Numbered from the stretch's first letter, positions 1 through 8,784 are shown. The stretch: DNA of 19,492 nt from Phycisphaerae bacterium (GCA_030754715.1 JASLZV010000005.1:1-19492); one strand, 5' to 3'. Made by a program: numbers and translations. Notes: generated from the letters alone by a model not told the origin.

Positions 1-1
1 C

Positions 2-1117
2 ATCATCGGCAGGGCAAAGGGGTTCCTGAGGCCGACCAGCTCGGACCGAACCGGCCGGCCGAGTCCTGGAACCCTCGGATTGGGACGTGGATCCACTCTT
101 TCGACGTGGCTGCGGACGCTGACTTTCTGGCCGGACAGCCAGTGTACCTGGATCCCCGCAGCCGCACGCAAGGCCCTGGCGTTGGCCCGCTCCTGCGACG
201 CAATCTACAGCAGCGGGAATCCCTGGTCGGATCACACGATTGCCTGGCGTGTGAGAGAATTCACATCGCTGCCGTGGATCATGGATTACCGCGATCCGTG
301 GATGATCTCGGGCCTTGAGCAGTATCCCTTTTCTCTGCAACGAAGACTGATTGAACACCTCGAGCATCGCTGCGTCGCGACGTCGGACCGGGTGTTACAG
401 ACTACCGACCCCCGAACCCGGATGTACCAGGAGGCGTATCCGGACCAGTCGAAGGATAAGTTTATCACCCTCGCCAACGGATTCGATCCGGATGACTTCG
501 AGGACTTACCCTCCCCAAAACCGGAATTCCCGATGACAATGACTTACCTCGGGACCCTAGGACCCGACCGAAGCACCGCCGCATTGATACCGGCCCTGAC
601 ATTGCTACGACAGCGAAACCAGATAAAATCGGGTGAATTGCGGGTCAGGCTCATCGGCCGCAACACACCGGAGTACCCCAAGGCTATTGAGCAGACCGGG
701 CTGTCGGACATGTTTGACCTGGTGCCTCCGATGCCTCGCCATATCGCGCTGGCAGCCTTGGCGCGAAGTCACGTCGCCCTGCTGCTGGGGGGGCCGAGAT
801 TTGAAAAGATCGCTATTCCGACAAAATTCTACGAATATCTTGCCATGAAAAAGCCCATCCTGGCCCTTATACCCAAGGGTCACATGTCGGCCAAACTGGA
901 AACGGCAGGCGTAGGCTACGTGGATTTCCTGGATGCCGAGCAGATCGCCGACGCCATCCTGGGAATCCTCAAGGAATTCCGAAGGCGCAAATGTCTCGAT
1001 CCGCCCAAACCACTGCCGGAGATGGCCCAGTATTCCCGCAAGCACCTGACTGGCCGGCTTGCCTCTCTGCTGAACGAAATCGCCCTGATAGATGGCAAAT
1101 GCCAACATGGCCGCTGA
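2..1117 (+). CDS. Glycosyltransferase, GT4-like (N-terminus cut by window edge)
   Basis: Cytosolic glycosyltransferase expected to add a sugar to the lipid-linked repeat unit. The frame is open from base 2, so the true start lies upstream. A TTG at 80 is only the first possible start inside the window and would remove part of the N-terminal domain. Seen: a segment of the form FWPDSQ..WIPAA followed by AIYSSGNPWSDH and a DYRDPW motif (about 140-310), the usual end of the N-terminal Rossmann-like domain in GT4 enzymes. Further on are LANGFDP and TYLGTLGPDR, and near 805-865 a sugar-nucleotide-site segment resembling IPTKFYEYLAMKKPIL. The donor and linkage cannot be told. A 109-base gap separates it from the flippase gene, probably in the same transcript. 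The first 25 or so visible residues are arginine-rich and less typical, so a sequence problem near the edge cannot be excluded. Confidence 0.8.
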   Translation: MIGRAKGFLRPTSSDRTGRPSPGTLGLGRGSTLSTWLRTLTFWPDSQCTWIPAAARKALALARSCDAIYSSGNPWSDHTIAWRVREFTSLPWIMDYRDPWMISGLEQYPFSLQRRLIEHLEHRCVATSDRVLQTTDPRTRMYQEAYPDQSKDKFITLANGFDPDDFEDLPSPKPEFPMTMTYLGTLGPDRSTAALIPALTLLRQRNQIKSGELRVRLIGRNTPEYPKAIEQTGLSDMFDLVPPMPRHIALAALARSHVALLLGGPRFEKIAIPTKFYEYLAMKKPILALIPKGHMSAKLETAGVGYVDFLDAEQIADAILGILKEFRRRKCLDPPKPLPEMAQYSRKHLTGRLASLLNEIALIDGKCQHGR

Positions 1118-1226
1118 GAGGCACAGACGGATTTGGGGCCTTCGACCTGTTTGAATGCAAGAGTCAAAACCCAGAAGAACTAATCTAACCAAGAGAAAGA
1201 CATTCTAAACAGCCTGGGATAACATC

Positions 1227-2777
1227 TTGTCTACCTCCCCAGACAATGAGATCGGCCTCGATAGAGAGAGCCTGACTCCACCAAGGGTGTCTCTCAAGGT
1301 CAACGCCATCAGCAACTGGGCCATGCTGGGGGTGAATATAGCCGTCGGGCTTTTGCTGACACCTTTCGTCATAAGCCATTTGGGCCAAACCACTTATGGG
1401 ACCTGGAGGCTCATCATCTCCTTTGTCGGTTACTACGGCCTGCTCAATCTCGGCGTTGGCTCGGCAATCACACGTTACATTGCCCGCTATTCCGGACAAG
1501 GCGACTTGAAGTCTCTGAATGAAACAGCCAGTACCGCTATGACGATGCTCAGTTGTACGGCAACATTGGTTGTGGTAGCGTCTTTTTTTCTCGCCGAGCC
1601 GGCGGCAAGGTTCTTCGATGTCGCCCCGGAACACTTCAGCGATTTCAAGCGCGTCGTATGGATCCTGGGCCTATCTGCCGCACTAGGCTTTTTTCGCAGC
1701 CTATTTCAAGCAATCGTCATCGCCCATGAGAGTTTTGTTCCTACTAATATTGCATCCATTGCAGTTGTCTTGATCCGGGCCGGGCTGGTAGTTTTGATGC
1801 TAGGACTGGACAAAGGACTGCTCGGTGTTGCCTACGCCACATTAATTTCCGAAGCAGTGGCTGTTTTACTACAGTTTTTGATCTATAAGTCCTTCGCCCC
1901 GCGCGTTCGAATGCAATTCACATCCGCCAGATGGTCTGTTTTTCGCATGCTCCTTGTTTACGGTGGCGTTACAACAGTTATCGTAGCCGCCGATATTATA
2001 CGAACCCATCTTGATAGTTTTGTCATCGGCAAATGGATTGGTCTGCCCCAGATTGGTGTTTATGCCATAGCAGCGATGCTTTGCGGCTTCATGATCAGGC
2101 TCATTATAGCAGGCATGAGCGTTCTGACACCACGATTCGCGAGTCTCGACGGAGCAGGAGAAAAGCTCAGATTGCAGAGATTATTCTTAAAATCACTATC
2201 AATTTCCGGATTCCTTGCCTTTGGCATGAGCACCATCGCCATCATTTTCGGAGGGCGCTTCATCATTCTCTGGATCTCCCACGACTTTGCTGCAGACGCT
2301 ATCCCGGTGTTGTGGATCATCGCAACTGCTTATGCATTCGCCCTTTCTCAAAATCCCGGGATCGGTCTTATGCGCGCGTTGTACAAGCATCATTTTTACG
2401 CTGTTGCAACAATGATCGAAGCCGCGATGAATCTCTCTCTCAGTATATGGTTGGCGCCCAAATACGGCATCATCGGCGTTGCGCTGGGGACCGCGATCCC
2501 GATGCTGATTATTAAAACATTGGTAATGCCGATCTATGTGTCGCGAATCGCAGGCGTCAGTATTTTAGACTATCTTAGACGACTTATCACACCCGCCATA
2601 CTGGCCATACTCATGGTATATGTGTCTTACCTTCTGGGAGTCCTGAAGTTCCTGAACACCTGCTCGTTAATCAGTCTTGTTGCTTATGGTATCCTTACTG
2701 GATTGATGTTTGCGGGGCTTGTTCTTATTATATCGCCCCTTATTGGTGTTCCGTTGCTTGTCAGAAAACGGCGTTGA
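1227..2777 (+). CDS. Polysaccharide flippase, Wzx-like (MOP superfamily)
   Basis: Inner-membrane protein predicted to flip undecaprenyl-diphosphate-linked repeat units to the periplasmic side. The 516-residue product has about 14 hydrophobic segments. The first (about residues 30-50) follows a short polar cytosolic N-terminus, and the last ends just before a basic C-terminus (VRKRR), as in MOP-family flippases, whose usual length is 400-520. A charged amphipathic stretch (APRVRMQF, around 230) separates the two six-helix halves. The start is TTG: an in-frame TAA at 1206 rules out anything further upstream, and only a weak GGGA lies before it. A GTG at 1287 would still keep every membrane segment. 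Base composition is lower in GC than in the sugar-nucleotide genes downstream, which is common for wzx genes. The gene lies 35 bases before the iron-sulfur protein gene on the same strand. The substrate cannot be predicted. Confidence 0.88.
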   Translation: MSTSPDNEIGLDRESLTPPRVSLKVNAISNWAMLGVNIAVGLLLTPFVISHLGQTTYGTWRLIISFVGYYGLLNLGVGSAITRYIARYSGQGDLKSLNETASTAMTMLSCTATLVVVASFFLAEPAARFFDVAPEHFSDFKRVVWILGLSAALGFFRSLFQAIVIAHESFVPTNIASIAVVLIRAGLVVLMLGLDKGLLGVAYATLISEAVAVLLQFLIYKSFAPRVRMQFTSARWSVFRMLLVYGGVTTVIVAADIIRTHLDSFVIGKWIGLPQIGVYAIAAMLCGFMIRLIIAGMSVLTPRFASLDGAGEKLRLQRLFLKSLSISGFLAFGMSTIAIIFGGRFIILWISHDFAADAIPVLWIIATAYAFALSQNPGIGLMRALYKHHFYAVATMIEAAMNLSLSIWLAPKYGIIGVALGTAIPMLIIKTLVMPIYVSRIAGVSILDYLRRLITPAILAILMVYVSYLLGVLKFLNTCSLISLVAYGILTGLMFAGLVLIISPLIGVPLLVRKRR

Positions 2778-2812
2778 ATATGGTAAATAGGGCAATGTGA
2801 GTTACTGTAGCC

Positions 2813-4225
2813 ATGGCCGCAAAGCACAAGAACGTTTATACCGAAGTGGTGGATCACAATCTTTGTATTGGTTGCGGCCTGTGCGCGGGCATTTGTCCGA
2901 ATCACAATCTTAAGATTGAATTTAACAACTTTGGCGAATATGCCGCAACAACACAAGGTGTCGACTGTTCCGATACGTGCGATTTGTGTCTTCGCGTGTG
3001 TCCTTTTTACGACAACCCAGACAACGAGGACACACTAGGTCGGCAATTGTTCGCAACGCTGCCGGATGTAAAACACACGGACGAAAGCGGATACTATCTC
3101 CAATCATTTGTCGGATATTCCAGCGTGGACGGCCATCGTGACAATGGCGCCTCCGGCGGCATGGCAACATGGATGCTTGAGAGTCTGCTGAAAGACAACA
3201 TGGTGGACTGCGTCGCCTGTGTATCCCCAACTGCAGAGAAGACAGCCCTTTTCGGGTTCACCCTTTGCAATACGCCTCAACAGGTGCGCGCATGCTCCCG
3301 CTCCTGTTATTATCCGGTCGAAATGGGCGAGGTTGTCGCGCATATCCTATCACATGAAGGACGATATGCCGTTATCGGCCTGCCTTGTGCTTGCAAGGCC
3401 CTTCGTCTGGCAATGCAGGTGAGTCCGAAACTTAAACGCAGAATACGATTCGTCGTTGGTTTAGTATGCGGCCAGGCCAAGAGCGCGTTCTTCGCCGAGT
3501 ATATCTGCGCATTGGGCGGAGGTAACCCACAGAGTCTCAATGCAGTTACCTTCAGGGTCAAAAGCAAGACACGTCCGGCAACAGACTTCGGAATGAAATT
3601 CGCGTGTCTCGATGACAGTGGTTCAAGCACCGAAGGGGTGATTTTCTGGTCGCAGGGCATGAACCAGGTATGGTGTGATAGATATTTCACCCCCAATGCC
3701 TGCAACTTTTGCGACGATATATTCGCCGAGTGTGCGGATGCGGTATTTATGGATGCCTGGCTACCGAAGTACTCCTCCGATCCGCGCGGGCATAATATTT
3801 TCCTGGTGCGAAGCACGATACTTCGTGACCTGTTAAACAGATGCGCCAAGGATGGTTCACTATCCCTGGACAACCTGGACATTTCAGAGGCCATTCGAAG
3901 CCAGCAGCCAGCGGTCAATTCAAAACGAAGGGATATAACAGAAAGAATCCGCCTTGCCGGAAAGGCAGACCAACCAACTCCACTGAAAAGGTTGGTCCTT
4001 TGTCGGGACAAACTGTCCCTCGAAGGAAAATGGCTTGTCCGTACTCAGTATCTGGCCTCTCAAAGGAGCCGCACGGAATGGGTTGCAGCCAACAAGGATT
4101 TGTCGGAGTTCTCGAGGCGATTGGAACCGGACCTCCGTCATTCGCAACGGATGCAGCGTCTCCTCAAGGGCCTCGGATACGTTCCGCGACGAATTAAGTC
4201 GCTGTTACGAAAGGTCCTGCGGTGA
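2813..4225 (+). CDS. FrhB/FdhB-like iron-sulfur flavoprotein (coenzyme F420 hydrogenase/dehydrogenase beta-subunit family)
   Basis: Probable cytosolic redox protein of unknown substrate. Seen: two 4Fe-4S motifs at the N-terminus, C18-x2-C21-x2-C24-x3-C28-P and C52-x3-C56-x2-C59-x3-C63-P. These are followed by the family's GASGGMAT segment (about 112-119), GLPCACKALR and GLVCGQAKS in the middle, and a CNFCDDIFAECAD...DAW segment near 290-310 that typifies the C-terminal FrhB_FdhB domain. The C-terminal 100 residues are basic and poorly conserved. Known: relatives are F420 hydrogenase and formate dehydrogenase beta subunits, but many homologues sit in polysaccharide loci beside pyruvyl transferases, with no established reaction. 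Here the stop overlaps the pyruvyl transferase start by four bases, implying coupled translation and a shared role. ATG at 2813 leaves a 17-residue lead to the first cysteine; no clear ribosome binding site precedes it. Actual use of F420 is not supported by anything visible. Confidence 0.87.
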   Translation: MAAKHKNVYTEVVDHNLCIGCGLCAGICPNHNLKIEFNNFGEYAATTQGVDCSDTCDLCLRVCPFYDNPDNEDTLGRQLFATLPDVKHTDESGYYLQSFVGYSSVDGHRDNGASGGMATWMLESLLKDNMVDCVACVSPTAEKTALFGFTLCNTPQQVRACSRSCYYPVEMGEVVAHILSHEGRYAVIGLPCACKALRLAMQVSPKLKRRIRFVVGLVCGQAKSAFFAEYICALGGGNPQSLNAVTFRVKSKTRPATDFGMKFACLDDSGSSTEGVIFWSQGMNQVWCDRYFTPNACNFCDDIFAECADAVFMDAWLPKYSSDPRGHNIFLVRSTILRDLLNRCAKDGSLSLDNLDISEAIRSQQPAVNSKRRDITERIRLAGKADQPTPLKRLVLCRDKLSLEGKWLVRTQYLASQRSRTEWVAANKDLSEFSRRLEPDLRHSQRMQRLLKGLGYVPRRIKSLLRKVLR

Positions 4226-5415
4226 CCCCAAGAACGCTCTTTCTACTACAGGGAAACGGGCCCCTGCTGAACCGAGGTTGCGAGGCGATTCTGCGCTCCA
4301 CTGTTTCTCTTTTGAGAGAGGAGTTCGGCCCATGTCGTTTTATCAATTCTCCGAGCAGCCGGATCCATCCCAAGAGATACGACGAGGTGGACCGGGACAT
4401 CACGCATTTTCTGCCCTACAAGAAATGGTCTGTGCTCGGATTCACATCGCGAGTTATGAGGCGATTCTTCGGCCGGTCCGACAAGCATTTTGAGCGATGC
4501 ATTCCCAGGGCCGCCGCAACACTCGTACTGGGAGGCGACAACCTGTCCCTGGATTACGGCAACCCCTCAGGACTATTCCTACAGAACAGGCTGACGCTCA
4601 AGCATGGGAAACCGTTAATCCTGTGGGGCGCTTCTATAGGTCCCTTTGCCAAAGACCCGCAGTTTGAAAGATTCGCCGCAGAAGAATTGAAAAAGACCTC
4701 GCTTATTTGCGCGCGCGAGTCGGAGACTATTTCATACCTCGCCACCATAGGAGTCACCGAAAATGTGCGATCCGTATCCGATCCCGCTTTTGTTCTTGAG
4801 CCTCAGGTTGTCCACAACGATCCGGAACTGAGCAGCCTCGATGAGCCTTGCATCGGCTTGAGCCTCTCGTCCCTTTTTGACCGCTATTGGAGTAGAGAAC
4901 CTTCTTTGTTAGATGCCTCCACAGAATGGATTTCCTCCGTTGTCAGGAAGAATGATCTTCCGGTGTTCCTAATACCCCATGTGGTCTATCCGCAACGAAA
5001 CGACCATGCCTTCATGAAGCAGATTGTCGATAAATTGGGCGCGTTAAAGAGCAGGGTCAAGTTATTGGGACCACAGTATAATGCTCAGCAACTCAAGTGG
5101 ATTATCTCACAAGTGACGGTCTTTGCCGGGGCTCGAACGCATTCGACAATTGCCGCATTGTCCAGCCACGTCCCGACGATTTCTATAGGATACAGCATGA
5201 AGGCTCGCGGCCTCAACGAGGACATCTTCGGCCATTGTGACTGGCTTATATCACTTAACGATCTTTGTGGAGATCTGCTGGCAGGACGCATCGGACAACT
5301 ACTTGCCGGCGCACCGCAGGTAAGAAAGCATCTTACTGAGATAATGCCCGCTTACAAAGCCAAGGCCCGACAGGCCGCCAAGTACGTCCGCGAAGTTATC
5401 GACGCTGGAATGTGA
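4222..5415 (+). CDS. Polysaccharide pyruvyl transferase family protein
   Basis: Predicted to transfer a pyruvyl group from phosphoenolpyruvate to a sugar of the repeat unit, forming an acidic ketal; a cytosolic GT-B-like enzyme. Seen in 397 residues: an N-terminal NRGCEAIL segment (17-24), LVLGGDN (101-107), WGASIGPF (135-142), ARESETISYL (164-173), SDPAFVLEP (186-194), GARTHS (303-308) and IGYSMKARG (322-330). This order matches the PS_pyruv_trans family (WcaK/CsaB-like). The start is GTG within a GTGA overlap with the upstream stop, which fixes the start and indicates translational coupling. The next gene begins by the same kind of overlap. Its tight link to the FrhB-like protein is a recurring pair in such loci. 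The acceptor sugar is unknown, and some family members do not use pyruvate, so the exact group transferred is inferred. Confidence 0.88.
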   Translation: MTPRTLFLLQGNGPLLNRGCEAILRSTVSLLREEFGPCRFINSPSSRIHPKRYDEVDRDITHFLPYKKWSVLGFTSRVMRRFFGRSDKHFERCIPRAAATLVLGGDNLSLDYGNPSGLFLQNRLTLKHGKPLILWGASIGPFAKDPQFERFAAEELKKTSLICARESETISYLATIGVTENVRSVSDPAFVLEPQVVHNDPELSSLDEPCIGLSLSSLFDRYWSREPSLLDASTEWISSVVRKNDLPVFLIPHVVYPQRNDHAFMKQIVDKLGALKSRVKLLGPQYNAQQLKWIISQVTVFAGARTHSTIAALSSHVPTISIGYSMKARGLNEDIFGHCDWLISLNDLCGDLLAGRIGQLLAGAPQVRKHLTEIMPAYKAKARQAAKYVREVIDAGM

Positions 5416-6431
5416 CAATGGCCCCCGCAAGAAACACACACAAACCTCCCGCCGTCTCGGTCATTGTGCCTCTATATAATAAGGTCAAATACATCTCCAG
5501 AGCATTGGACTCAATACTTTGCCAGACCTTTGAAGATTTTGAAGTAATAATCATTGACGACGGTTCAACCGACAATGGTCCGGATATTGTCGGCAGTTAC
5601 AAAGACCCCCGGATATGCATTATCAGACAGCCCAATGCCGGCCCGGGACCCGCCCGCAACAAGGGCATTCGGAATAGTACCGCTCCGCTGTTGTCATTCC
5701 TAGATGCCGATGACGAGTGGCTGCCGGATTTTCTGGCCGAAGGCGTCAGCATACTTGCAGACAATCCCGACTGCGCAGGTGTAGCCTTCGGCTACTATAT
5801 GGGTTCGGAACGAGCAGTCACGAAGTTGACGGCGCCCGAACCGGACCGTGCACCCGGACCCCGGCGGCTTCCGCCAAACGCAAGCATTGGCAACACGACC
5901 TCCGCACTTGCTTTTATACGGACCTGGGCCGGCGTATTCAGGCGAGAGCCGATTGAACAACTGGGCATGTTCTACTCCAAAGCACGCTGCACGCGCGGCG
6001 AGGACACGTATCTATGGCTGCAGATAGTACTGAATCACACGATATACAGCGACCCGCGTCCGATGGCCTGGTATCACAGTGAGGCATCCGATCTATATGT
6101 TGGGCGAGAAGGATTACCCGAACTTTCCCCCATACATACCGACCCCGACGATATACGAAAGAATTGCCAAGCGCAGTACAGGCCATTATTGGAACGGTAT
6201 CTGAAGTATTCGGCGATCCAGGACGCCCGGTATTACGCGTCTCATGGAGATTATGCAAGAGCCCGGACTCTTGTGAAAATGGTTCGTCTAAGGGATTACC
6301 TCGATTGCGGTCTTCTTGGGCTCAGGCTGGTCCTGGCTTTAACGCCTGTTATAGAATTGCTAAGATCATCCCCAAGGATCTGGCGATTCGTCTACAAAGT
6401 GAGAGATTTTTTGCATAGGCGACACACATAG
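5412..6431 (+). CDS. Family 2 glycosyltransferase (GT-A fold)
   Basis: Inverting nucleotide-sugar-dependent glycosyltransferase, expected to extend the repeat unit on the cytosolic face. Seen in 339 residues: VSVIVPLYNK (15-24), DDGSTD (49-54) for nucleotide binding, NAGPGPARNKG (75-85), the metal-binding DADDEW (98-103) and RGEDTYLW (195-202), which holds the catalytic-base ED pair. The remaining C-terminal third has a weakly hydrophobic stretch near 300-320 but no clear membrane anchor. Two starts compete: GTG 5412, overlapping the previous TGA by four bases, and ATG 5418 two codons later. The overlap pattern favours the first, codon preference the second; the protein is nearly identical either way. 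It is the last gene of this + strand run and converges on wbpI, 83 bases away. Donor and acceptor are unknown. Confidence 0.9.
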   Translation: MTMAPARNTHKPPAVSVIVPLYNKVKYISRALDSILCQTFEDFEVIIIDDGSTDNGPDIVGSYKDPRICIIRQPNAGPGPARNKGIRNSTAPLLSFLDADDEWLPDFLAEGVSILADNPDCAGVAFGYYMGSERAVTKLTAPEPDRAPGPRRLPPNASIGNTTSALAFIRTWAGVFRREPIEQLGMFYSKARCTRGEDTYLWLQIVLNHTIYSDPRPMAWYHSEASDLYVGREGLPELSPIHTDPDDIRKNCQAQYRPLLERYLKYSAIQDARYYASHGDYARARTLVKMVRLRDYLDCGLLGLRLVLALTPVIELLRSSPRIWRFVYKVRDFLHRRHT

Positions 6432-6514
6432 CCTATTCGAAAAGAGAAATGGTCGTGTCTCCTGACCCTCACCATAGCGGTAAACCGCCGAATCAGGGAT
6501 CCCGTTGGCGAATC
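6432..6514. other. Convergent intergenic gap between the GT2 gene and wbpI
   Basis: These 83 bases separate two genes that run toward each other, where a bidirectional terminator would be expected. Only short self-complementary words are seen (GCGG TAAA CCGC near 6477-6488 and the palindrome GGGATCCC near 6497-6504). Neither is followed by a T-run in either direction, so no terminator is called. Confidence 0.4.
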
Positions 6515-7621
6515 CTATCGGCCTGTAAGGACGGCGACGATTTTTTCGGCGCTGTGGCCGTCACCGTAGAGGTCGCCCGAACGGTCTGCCGGCAGGGAGG
6601 CCCCTTCGCCCTCAAAGGCGTCAACCGCCTGGCGAATTGCCTCGGGTGCGGCGCCGGCGATGCGATTGCAGCCGGCTTCGACCAATTCCACCCATTCTGT
6701 CTCGTCCCGCAGAGTCACGCACGGCACGGCCAGCCAGTATGCTTCCTTCTGCACCCCGCCCGAATCGGTCAGGATCAGCCGTGCGTTGCGCTCGAGCATG
6801 AGCATATCCAGATACGACACAGGATCGATCACCCGCACCGCCCCGCCGACCCGCTCCCGGTCCGCGCCCAGCGTCTTGCGTGTCCGTGGATGCAAGGGTA
6901 GAACGATCGGGGTTTCCATTCCGCCAAACGCCTCCAAAATGCCCGCCAGGCGGGCCGGATCGTCCGTATTTTCAGCCCGGTGCACGGTGGCCAGATAAAA
7001 CGCTTTTGCCTTCAGAGCCAGACGCCCCATCACGCCGCTGGTCTGCTCGGCCAGTTTCGTATTGAACAGCACCGAATCGTACATCACGTCGCCAACCTGG
7101 TGGACGCCGTCGATAATGCCTTCCCTAGCCAGGTTCTCAACAGACGCGGCCGTCGGGCAGAACAGCGCAGCCGAAACGCGGTCGGCCACCACGCGATTGA
7201 TCTCCTCGGGCATGCGGCGGTTGAAACTGCGCAGCCCGGCCTCCACGTGCGCGACCGGGATATGCAACTTGGCGGCCGCCAGGGCGCCGGCCAGCGTGGA
7301 GTTCGTGTCGCCGTAGATAACCACCCAGTCGGGTCTTTCCTCGAGCAAGACCCTCTCCAACCCCGCCAGCATCTCGGCGGTCTGCCGTCCGTGCGGTCCG
7401 GACCCGACGTCCAGGTTCAACGCCGGAGACGGAATCCGCAGTTCCTCAAAGAATACCTTCGACATACTCTCGTCATAATGCTGGCCGGTGTGGACGATTC
7501 GCTCGTCAATGCATACCCCGCCCTGAGTGTCGTTGAAGGCCGACACGGCCCTGGTGACAGCCGCAGCCTTGACGAACTGCGGCCGGGCGCCTACCACGGT
7601 GATTATCTTGACCGTTTCCAC
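6515..7621 (-). CDS. wbpI: UDP-N-acetylglucosamine 2-epimerase family, WbpI-like (UDP-GlcNAc(3NAc)A 2-epimerase)
   Basis: Non-hydrolysing 2-epimerase, probably performing the last step to UDP-ManNAc(3NAc)A. Seen in 368 residues: GARPQFVKAA with K18, HTGQHYD (45-50), YGDTNST with D105, HVEAGLRS with E127, MPEEINR (137-143), the HRAEN segment with H214, and near the C-terminus DSGGVQKEAYWL..PCVTLRDETEWVE. That last form is characteristic of WbpI-type enzymes; WecB types carry an EET..LGVP..TLRENTERP version. Length fits the family (about 350-380). The reading frame is open a further 54 codons upstream into wbpE, but GTG at 7621 is chosen because the conserved strand begins right after it (ETVKIITVVG). 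It lies 11 bases past the wbpE stop, with GGAG at the long spacing of 14. It is the last gene of the - strand wbpB-D-E-I run. Confidence 0.9.
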   Translation of the reverse strand: METVKIITVVGARPQFVKAAAVTRAVSAFNDTQGGVCIDERIVHTGQHYDESMSKVFFEELRIPSPALNLDVGSGPHGRQTAEMLAGLERVLLEERPDWVVIYGDTNSTLAGALAAAKLHIPVAHVEAGLRSFNRRMPEEINRVVADRVSAALFCPTAASVENLAREGIIDGVHQVGDVMYDSVLFNTKLAEQTSGVMGRLALKAKAFYLATVHRAENTDDPARLAGILEAFGGMETPIVLPLHPRTRKTLGADRERVGGAVRVIDPVSYLDMLMLERNARLILTDSGGVQKEAYWLAVPCVTLRDETEWVELVEAGCNRIAGAAPEAIRQAVDAFEGEGASLPADRSGDLYGDGHSAEKIVAVLTGR

Positions 7622-7632
7622 GCCGATGCCTG

Positions 7633-8739
7633 TTACTCCGCAAGGAACTCCTTGACCTTGGCGGCTACGTATTCGATTTGTTCGCCGGTCAGTTCGGGAT
7701 AGATCGGCAGGGCCAGTGTCTCGTCGGCGGCTTTCTCGCTGGCCGGAAAGTCGCCCCGCTTGTAACCCAATTCCCGAAAACATTCCTGCTCATGGAGGCT
7801 CCTGGGATAGTACACCTCGCAACCGATGCCTTTTTCCTTGAGAAACTCACGGCACCGGTCGCGCCGAGGCACACGGATCACGTACTGGTTGAAGATCGTA
7901 ACATTGTAGTCGCGGACGGTCGGTGCAGTGACGGCCTGGCAGTCCGCGAACAGTTCGTTGTATCGCGCGGCGTTGGCGCGGCGCCTGGCCGACCAATCGT
8001 CCAGGTGTCTGAGTTTCACCAGCAATCCGGCGGCCTGGATAGTGTCCAGGCGGAAGTTCCCTCCGACCCACTTGTGGTAATATTTGGGTTCTGAACCGTG
8101 ATTGCGAAAAATGGCCAGTTTTTCGCCAAGTTCCACATCCGTGGTTACGACCATTCCGCCGTCGCCCAGCCCGCCGAGGTTCTTGGACGGGAAGAAACTG
8201 AAGCATCCGACGGTGCCGATCGAACCGGCCTTCCTGCCTTTGTAGATCGAGCCGATTGACTGGGCTGCATCTTCGATCACGTAGAGGTTATGCTTCCTGG
8301 CAACATCCATAATCGGATCCATCTCGGCCATCTGACCATACAGGTGCACGGGGATGATGGCCTTGGTCTTCTCGGTGACGGCCGCCTCGATCCCCGCAGG
8401 GACGATGTTGCAGGTCTCCGGTTCGATGTCCACGAACACCGGCTTGGCCCCGGTCCGCCAGATGCTCCCGACCGTGGCAAAGAACGTATAGGGGGTGGTA
8501 ATCACCTCGTCGCCTCGGGCGATTCCCAACGTCATAAGTGTCGTCAGCAGCGCGTCGGATCCGCTGGAAACACCCACTGCCACAGCACAATCGCTGTACG
8601 CGGCGATAGCCTTTTCCAGTTCCTCACACTCCGGACCGTTGATGAAGTACTGGCCGGCCATGACGGCCTCCAAGGCCGGCATAATCTCATCCTTGATGGT
8701 GGCAAACTGTGCTTTCAGGTCCAAAAGCGGTACTTTCAT
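7633..8739 (-). CDS. wbpE: DegT/DnrJ/EryC1/StrS-family sugar aminotransferase, WbpE-like
   Basis: PLP-dependent aminotransferase predicted to convert a 3-oxo-uronate nucleotide sugar to the 3-amino form using glutamate (UDP-GlcNAc(3NH2)A in the Wbp route). Seen in 368 residues: VPLLDLKAQF at the N-terminus, GVSSGSDAL (56-64) for phosphate binding, PYTFFAT (83-89), EDAAQSIGS (156-164) with D157 contacting the PLP ring, SFFPSKNLGGLGDGG with the Schiff-base lysine K186, and FRNHGSE and NFRLDTIQAA for substrate and dimer contacts. Length is typical for the family. ATG at 8739 is preceded by an AGGAAAG ribosome binding site. It follows wbpD by 45 bases and precedes wbpI by 11. The 3-oxo substrate is inferred from the neighbouring WbpB, WbpD and WbpI types; DegT aminotransferases as a class act on many keto-sugars. 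Confidence 0.93.
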   Translation of the reverse strand: MKVPLLDLKAQFATIKDEIMPALEAVMAGQYFINGPECEELEKAIAAYSDCAVAVGVSSGSDALLTTLMTLGIARGDEVITTPYTFFATVGSIWRTGAKPVFVDIEPETCNIVPAGIEAAVTEKTKAIIPVHLYGQMAEMDPIMDVARKHNLYVIEDAAQSIGSIYKGRKAGSIGTVGCFSFFPSKNLGGLGDGGMVVTTDVELGEKLAIFRNHGSEPKYYHKWVGGNFRLDTIQAAGLLVKLRHLDDWSARRRANAARYNELFADCQAVTAPTVRDYNVTIFNQYVIRVPRRDRCREFLKEKGIGCEVYYPRSLHEQECFRELGYKRGDFPASEKAADETLALPIYPELTGEQIEYVAAKVKEFLAE

Positions 8740-8784
8740 GCTGACTTTCCTATCGACGTTTGGGCCTTCGTAAGCGGCAGCGGC

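Noticed and set aside
1..110. Frameshift near the start of the first glycosyltransferase
   Set aside because: The visible N-terminal residues are atypical, but frame 3 has an early stop and frame 1 gives no better family match. The window edge prevents a judgement.
7622..7783. 54-codon N-terminal extension of the wbpI reading frame
   Set aside because: It overlaps the end of wbpE in another frame, has an arginine-rich shadow-like composition, and the conserved epimerase fold starts right after GTG 7621.
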